Source of the DNA: Thinopyrum elongatum | Lineage: Eukaryota; Streptophyta; Magnoliopsida; Poales; Poaceae | Reading direction: 5' to 3' | Length of the DNA stretch: 64,000 nt | NCBI GenBank assembly: GCA_011799875.1 | Contig: CM022299.1 | Span: 33,376,755-33,440,754 of the forward strand | Part shown: positions 58,117 to 64,000 of the stretch, piece after piece | Position numbering within the stretch: position 1 is the first letter of the stretch | Layout of the letters: every line of letters starts with the position of its first letter | Translations under genes and position numbers: made by a program | Notes under the pieces: generated by a model | The model's database searches: none | The model's input: only the letters and a program-made list of their open reading frames with translations | Told to the model about the DNA's origin: nothing

Positions 58117-61100
58117 TGTCGGGGCCGGATTTCGGGGACACAACATATCCCAGAAATTTAACCCCTTGTGTCATCACCAGCCCAGGATTACTGTTACTGG
58201 TGGACATGTCCTTGTTACAGAAGTACCAAGCTATTACAAGAATTGGATACAAGATCATAAAGGTCTAATGATACAACAATGATTTCGGTGGTGGATAACG
58301 GAAATGACTCGTGGTTCTCCAGCGTTGATGGGGCTCCATTCCCACAGGAACAGCTGACCCGGATAATTCCTATCCGCGTGGCTGCTATCCTAGGCTTCAC
58401 ACCATCGTCGCTGTGGAACTCCTCGTAGAACTCCTGACCTGGCCAAGTAAATAGCCAGGGGCAAGCCTGTGAGTACGGTTGAATGTACACGCAAACATCC
58501 TAAACAAGAGATATACCGAATGCAGCAAACAAAATATGTGATCATGTTGAACCAAACTATATGCGTATGCTCATGCTGGATCATGCTAAAATGCTCATGC
58601 TGACACAAATCTAAATCATGACATGACAATAGCAAAATGATACGGAAGTAAATATAGCATGTTAGTCATGATCAAACTTATTAGAAATAAAGCAAATGAA
58701 TGCCACGGGTAGTCTAGCCAGCCCAAGTGACATTCAGCAAAATAAAAGAAATGCCAATCGGGTGTCCACAAGAGTAGTGGCGGGACCGCCTGTAAACTCG
58801 AGAGACGCCATGAGAGGTCTTGAAGAGAAATGCCAGTCGGGTGTCAAGTGACGCCACGGTCAGACTTGAAGAGAAATGCCAGTTGGGTATCAAGTGACGC
58901 CACGGTCGGACTTGAAGAGAAATGCCAATCGGGTGTCCACAAGAGTAGTAGCGGGATAAACCGCGTGTTAACTCGAGAGACGCCATGAGAGGTCTTGAAA
59001 ATAAAATTGAGTGCCCGGGGTAGTCTAGCCAGCCCCTGAGACACTCAGGAAATACAAATTAAGAGAAACGGGTTAGTCCTCAACAATATGCATAACCATA
59101 ATAATATGCATAAAAATATTCATGGTAGCATCAGGGTGACAACAATTATCCTACAAAATGATTCAGGCTCAATTTAATCATTTTCCTCCGAAGACCGACA
59201 CTAAGACCGACACTTGACCAACCCAAACTATAGCCCTTAACCGCGGACACGGCTACTCGAATAGGTTTAAACTCTGCAGAGGGTGTACTCTTTAATCACA
59301 AGTAAAGGATTTCTTTAGTCAGTACCGTGACACCGACAAATTCCCTTTACGATCTTTGGGTTGAAAACACACCTAACCAGCACACACCAGTTTAACTTTC
59401 TGGATGCCAGGAATCACCCAAAGCATCGTTCAAGAAAAACTCTAAGACGGAGAGACCAACGTCCTACATGGGATCACTATTAATACGCGCGGATTCCAAG
59501 GGGTGCCCCCCTCTCAGTCACAACTGGAAACACCCATGCCCCCTGACCCGATGACAGGATTTAGTCCACCAACATGGAAACCCTCATCATAGCCCTCTAT
59601 GTGGTGTGTGCACAGAAAGGGGTTAACAACTTACTGAACCATACCCTACCTGTGGCAGGGACATGTGGTAGCATGAACAAGTATGGGGGTTACCAGAACA
59701 AGACTCGATCTACGGTCGACTTAGGAGGTTAAGTTTTCCTGCAGTGGTTAGCACAATATATTCCTTGGTGATACCCAACAGCATCACCACCCGGCATGTC
59801 CCGACATGCCCTTACTGATCATTCTCGTCACCACGAGAAATTTCAGTCTCACGGTCACTTTACTCGCAACTGATTCTTTCCTGCAGTTTAGTCCACAACA
59901 ACACGGGCATACATGAGAAGTGAAAGTAACCATACTCTCTCATACTTCATGCCTTAAAGATGACAGCAAAATAGCCATGGATCATGCATGCAAAACTAGC
60001 CATATGCAAATTCTATTAAAGATTATCACAACCATGATTCAAATATTCTAGCTAGCAACCACAAAACATTCACCATATCAAATGTTCAAGATGCTTGCCT
60101 TGAGCATGCAGGGGTGTTGGTTGCACTCCAAAATTTTGAAACGTTTCTTCCCTCCATTTTTTCCTATTTTAAAGAGTATAGCAATTACCACATAATTCAA
60201 AAATAGTACTAAAAATTGTTTCAATTTTTTTGAAATAAATACTAAAATAAAATAGATGAAAATGAAAAATAACAGAGAAAGAACCAATTCATTTGGAGTT
60301 AATGTGAATTACTTAGGGAATTTCTAAGTTGAAAAGAATAAGGAAATGGACTATCTATTAGATCCAGTGGACACAGAGCTTTAGGAAAAATGTTCACTGA
60401 AGCTAGTTAAATGGAGAATGATTTTAGAAGTATTCAGAAATTTGAATCACCAGATTTGGATTAGAAATGGTGTCTATGGATTTATTTGAATATACTGAAA
60501 AAGAAAAGGCAGAGGAGCGCCCTAAGCGCTGTTTAGCTGCACGACGCCACTGGGCCGAGCCCAGTCGTTCAGCCGTGTAGAAGGGCTGCGACGTCAATGG
60601 CGTACTGTTGGGGGTACGCCTTCCCCACGCGGAAAGGGCCCCCAGGGGAACCCGTCTCCACTTAAACGGCGGGCCCGTGGGTGGAGTCGCTGACAAGCGG
60701 GCCCGCGCTTCCTCTCTCTCTCTTCCTTGCTGAGCCCATGATAGGCGGGGCCCATGTGTCAGGTTCGTCTCCCATCTCCCGCGCGCGTATGGACAGAGCG
60801 TACGCCGGCGGCGATTGCCGGCACTGTAGGGCGTCTCCTGCGACGCTCGGCACATGGAAGGGTTCAGGGAGAAGTGCCGCATCTGTGGGAGGTGGAGATG
60901 GCCGTTGAGGAGCTCGGGTTTGAGAAGGGCTTCGTCCATGGTGGAAAGTGGCGACAGTGGAAAGGGGCTTTCGCCTCTGAACGAGTCCGAGAGGAATTGA
61001 GAAGTGGAATAGGTTCGCGGTGAGCAAGAGAGGCCATTGGTGAAGAGATACTACGCGGGGGAGGCTTTGGTTGCGCCGGGATTGACCAAGAGGTGACGGT

Positions 61101-62516
61101 GGTGGGTTTCATCGAGGACGGAGAAGGTGACTATCTACGACTTGCTTGGTCGTCCCAGGCAGTCTCTGGAGGATGGTGGTGTGGATATGAGGTTCGAGGA
61201 GAGCTTGAGACACCTATATAGGACGGTGGAGTCGGTTGCGTGGCTTCTCAGGGAAGGGACGACGGCGGCGGCCATTAGGGCGGTGGTTGAGGCCGTTGGG
61301 GAGTTGATGGTGGGCGGCGAGGTTGGTGAGGACGGCGGCCATCCGTATTAACGCCAGGGGGAGCTGGTTGGCTTGGGCGACAACAGGTGGCTTGGGCGGT
61401 GCCGTGCCCGAGCGGAGGATGGCGGCGGCGATGTTCGGTGACTCTGGACGGGGTGGGTGGCGCTAGAGGCCAGGGAAGAAGGTCGGCAAGCTACCTGGCT
61501 TGCCCGTGAAGCTCCAGAAAGTGGAAAACGTGCGGGGGAGGCAGCACCGCAACGGTGCGAGGACGAGGCCGAGCCTGCCAAATGAGCGCTCTGCTCATGC
61601 GCTGTGCACGCACTCAGTGTGTTTGGCGGAATGCCAGGGCATCCTAGGTTGCTCCTAATGAGCTGATTTTTTGGATAGTGGTGATACTGAGGGTGGTAGG
61701 ATTGTTGGACAAGTTATTGTGGCAAGATATTCAAGTGTGCAATGCAGTTAAGAAAAGGGCCAAATTCTGTCATGCACAACACCTGTTTGACAAAATGATA
61801 GAGCTAGCTAAGGGACTTTGATGGAAATGAGACTTGGCAGGATGGTGACTCCTTAAATGATAGATAAGGTGGTATATTTGGATAATCCAGGGAAGAAACT
61901 TTATAATGCATGTTTTGAAGAAATTCATTTCTGGACCACATATTAAGAGAACTGTTTGGTGAACTTAAAAGATGCCATTGGAGCTGATCTTCTGGACTTA
62001 AGGGTTTGGTTGGAAGAACTATAATATGGCCAAGTTTCATAATTTTTAGAGCAAGGAAAAATAGGGTTGTAGTAGAAACTCAAATACTGGACAGAATTGA
62101 AAAGAGCTTGTTTCACTCAAAATTTTCAAAAGTCCAAGTTAGGTTTCTGCATAAAAGTGATGTATAGGCATCACATGACCTCCCATAATTTTTTTGTAAA
62201 TTTAAAAGAATTATTTAAAAAGGTTGTAGTGCAACAGAGGCATTTAAAGTATTGAAAAAGCTATTAAAAGAATTATTTAGAGGCAAATTTTATTCTGAAA
62301 ATAACTCCTACTGTTATTAAAATATAAATGAAAAGGTTTAAGAAAACTCCCAAAGTCACAACATTATTTTCAAAATTTCTATATGGAGGGAAGAATATTG
62401 AAAAACAGAAACAGAAAATACTCTGAAAACAATAAGGACTTACTTATAAATCATAAATTTTATTTCTGGCCAAATTTTATTTAGTAAAAACATGATTAAA
62501 CTTTTGGGGTGTTACA
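58117..62516 (-). repeat. Element 9: solo LTR, 4.4 kb
   Basis: It runs on the plus strand from TGTCGGGGCCGG to TTTTGGGGTGTTACA, so the minus-strand LTR starts TGTAACACCCC and ends CCCGACA. Perfect ACGGG duplications flank it and no interior is present. A GC-rich zone with GAG/CTC runs (60520-61600) gives overlapping frames on both strands that I do not accept as genes. The termini resemble those of elements 4 and 5 (TGTAACACC), so it may be a related gypsy family. Confidence 0.93.
58730..58990. repeat. 46-bp tandem repeats inside the solo LTR
   Basis: GAAATGCCA starts at 58748, 58827, 58873 and 58919. The inner units share TTGAAGAGAAATGCC, GGGT, and AAGTGACGCCACGGTC. The block is framed by two copies of GGGTAGTCTAGCCAGCCC (about 58708 and 59018) and two copies of ACTCGAGAGACGCCATGAG. 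Confidence 0.8.
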
Positions 62517-62577
62517 ACGGGGCACACAAAGTAGTCCTAGTCCATACTGCCTCCTTTCCGGTTAATATGGCTTAATG
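62517..62577. repeat. Local duplication, copy A (right part) with second ACGGG
   Basis: ACGGG is followed by sequence matching 63572-63630, up to GGTTAATATGGCTTAAT, where the LINE tail begins. Confidence 0.8.
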
Positions 62578-62900
62578 TTTTTTGTGGGTAAATGAGAGAG
62601 CTTTATTCATATATAAGCATTCTTAGGACAATCAGCCAAGAGACAGGTCACTAGGAAGCGAGGTGTTTCATCAAGCCAGCTCTCAGTCACATTCAAAGCG
62701 CAGCAAGCACGGTTCGCACAAAGATGCGCCGCAAGGTTTGCTGACCTGTTTACATGCTGAATAACAAAAAAAGAGAAAATATTACTGAGCGCTCCTATTT
62801 CTAACAGGATAGGAGCCAGAATTAAGCGAGATTGTGGCGAGTTTTCCATGCAATCAACTTCCATTATCACATGCGAGAACCCTCGAAGAGAAGCAAATGT
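62578..62900 (-). pseudogene. LINE 3' end with RNase H-like domain fragment
   Basis: The minus-strand frame (stop at 62607) carries MEVDCMENSPQSRLILAPIL, FFVIQHVNRSANLAAHLCA and ESWLDETPRFLVTCLLADC. This is the RNase H-like C-terminus (RVT_3 type) common in plant L1-like LINEs; HVNRSANLAAH with the conserved Asn and His near the end is typical. The tail has AATAAA on the minus strand at 62602-62607 and a short A6 run at 62578-62583, consistent with a target-primed insertion that was 5'-truncated at about 62900. The frame as measured extends to 62957, but bases right of ~62900 belong to the local duplication. An RNase H catalytic Asp (VDC) is visible. No reverse transcriptase is present. Confidence 0.75.
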
Positions 62901-63596
62901 GTTGAAGATTGCTTTATCACAGATTAAAATAAAATAAGAGTGCAGACGCTCCACCATGCGGTTCCTAGTAGTACCTGTATACTCCCTCCTTTCTGGTTTA
63001 TAGGGCTTAATTTGAAAATCTCTTCAACCAAGGTAGATGATGAATGGTGGAATTAATTCCGTAGTTTGCAAAAGTACTTAATTAGTACTCTCATTTTTCT
63101 CAAAAAGTTGTGTAAACCGATGCATTAATTACACCACATGCATGCATGACCACTTAATGACCAAGAACTTCTACATGCATTGGTGAGTTTTTTCTTCATC
63201 CTAGCATGTATTGATTTAATACGCCTTGAAATCTGAACATGTGATGGTAAGTAGTAGAATTGAGACTTATAAAACAGAAAAACAAACTTTTTGAGATGAG
63301 CCCTATAAACCAGAAAGGAGGGAGTAGTAAGTAGTACTAGTAGTACGTAATACTACTCGGAGTACTCCTGTAGTAAACTTTGCGCTTGGCTCTTCATCTC
63401 TTCCGGAAGTCGAACAATGATGGTACTAGTACAGTGTATGCTTCTGGAAATCTAACACCAAATTAACTGTTGCACGTCTACCGACTGAGCGAGGGAGAGC
63501 TTGCATTAGTCAAAAGTTTCTCCTTTGTCCTGCGAGCCACCGCGCGCAAGCTTGTTCTGCAAGTTGACGGGACACAACAAAGTAATGCTAGTCCAT
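62901..63596. repeat. Local duplication, copy B, hosting a MITE
   Basis: It matches copy A on both sides of the MITE at 62982-63324. The first part ends CCTGTATA. The second part begins TAGTAAGTAG and runs through TTGCGCTTGGCTCTTC to ACGGGACACAACAAAGTAATGCTAGTCCATA. No gene is recognised. Confidence 0.75.
62982..63324. mobile_element. Stowaway-type MITE (343 bp, TA target)
   Basis: It has perfect inverted ends CTCCCTCCTTTCTGGTTTATAGGGC and its complement GCCCTATAAACCAGAAAGGAGGGAG, flanked by TA (62980-62981 and 63325-63326). The CTCCCTCC terminus and TA duplication define Stowaway MITEs of the Tc1/mariner superfamily. Copy A at about 57849-57851 (CCTGTATACTAG) shows the empty site. The interior is AT-rich with no coding capacity. 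Confidence 0.92.
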
Positions 63597-63650
63597 ACTT
63601 CCTCCTTTCCGGTTAATATGGCTTAATTTGAAACGAGATAAATGTTGGAT
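63597..63650. mobile_element. Truncated Stowaway-like MITE end
   Basis: After TA, CTTCCTCCTTTCCGGTTAATATGGCTTAATTTGAAA resembles the left end of the 62982 MITE. No matching right end follows. The same start appears in copy A at 62550, so it was present before the duplication. Confidence 0.5.
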
Positions 63651-64000
63651 TATAGTTTTCCTACAATAAATACACTGGTTGTCACTGTATATTTGTAATA
63701 TATGGTCCGTGGACTTCATAATACGCTCATTGCGGGCAATATATACATTTTCCGGTGTTTATATGGTCACTAGCTCACCCTGGCTGAGTATGTGTGTGCA
63801 TGCAAGTGTAGGTTGAGCAATTGAGCGTGACCGTGTGTGTTCCGTCGTGTGCTCGGACATGCATGCATTAGGGCGTCGCGCACGTTTTTGCGTGCATGTG
63901 TACATGCGACTGCTGCATGCATGCACGAGGTAATAGTCCCTCACATTCACATGTTCATATGTCAATGCTTTGTCAAAATGTTGCATGCAAGGTTTAATCA
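63651..64000. other. Unassigned right edge with TGCATGCA-rich sequence
   Basis: No gene is visible. CATGCA and TGCATG motifs (RY-type) occur many times between 63797 and 63990, with alternating purine-pyrimidine runs such as GTGTGTGCATGCAAGTG. Confidence 0.5.

Noticed and set aside
62949..62957. Start codon at 62957 as the true start of a 116-residue RNase H-like gene
   Set aside because: The first ~20 codons fall in the local duplication, outside the LINE fragment. The domain lacks a normal start and an upstream reverse transcriptase.
63780..63990. TGCATGCA-rich sequence as a seed-type RY promoter
   Set aside because: Motifs are frequent, but no gene or TATA box is seen downstream within the window.

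Overview
This window is intergenic, transposon-packed DNA from a large plant genome. The repeat types point to the wheat tribe (Triticeae: Triticum, Aegilops or close relatives). They include a copia element whose LTR start matches the Angela/BARE-1/WIS group, gypsy LTRs starting TGATACG..CTCC with tRNA-Asp primer sites (Sabrina/WHAM/Fatima style), and a CACTA transposon end with GGCCCATT-type subterminal repeats. Family names are from memory and are inference; boundaries, target-site duplications (TSDs) and motifs are read from the sequence. I found no convincing host protein gene, tRNA, rRNA or CRISPR array.

Layout. 1-6248: element 1, a minus-strand gypsy-type element that runs off the left edge and carries only a 285-residue ORF of unknown function. 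6793-15228: element 2, a complete but coding-dead copia element (+) with TSD GATTT. 15229-17842 and 42584-45762: element 3, a minus-strand gag-protease gypsy element that hosts most of the others. 17843-42583: element 4, a minus-strand element with 4.2 kb LTRs and a short non-gag-pol interior, inserted in the element 3 gag (TSD ATTTC) and later rearranged so that 299 bp of element 3 flank is duplicated. 20598-33559: element 5, a chromovirus-like gypsy element (+) inside the first LTR of element 4 (TSD GGGAG), with one uninterrupted 1437-codon gag-pol frame. 43550-44924: element 6, a solo LTR (TSD TAATG) in the element 3 LTR. 45763-45912: element 7, an LTR fragment cut by element 8, a CACTA transposon starting at 45913 whose degenerate minus-strand gene spans about 47500-53100. 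53260-57770: unassigned DNA with tandem repeats and a long pyrimidine-rich tract. 57770-63650: a diverged local duplication hosting element 9 (solo LTR 58117-62516, TSD ACGGG, same LTR family as element 7), a LINE 3' end and a 343 bp Stowaway-type MITE.

Insertion order from nesting: element 3, then element 4, then element 5; separately element 3, then element 7, then CACTA. The second LTR of element 4 keeps an unoccupied version of the element 5 target site, and one copy of the right-hand duplication keeps an unoccupied MITE site.

Function. Only element 5 has a near-complete set of replication domains, and it has lost the protease catalytic Asp and two zinc-knuckle Cys. The other elements are non-autonomous, broken or reduced to LTRs. 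I see no new multi-gene system. The most unusual items are the element 4 rearrangement, element 5's open but catalytically damaged polyprotein, the mismatch between young LTRs and a wrecked interior in element 2, and the exon-intron duplication inside the CACTA gene.
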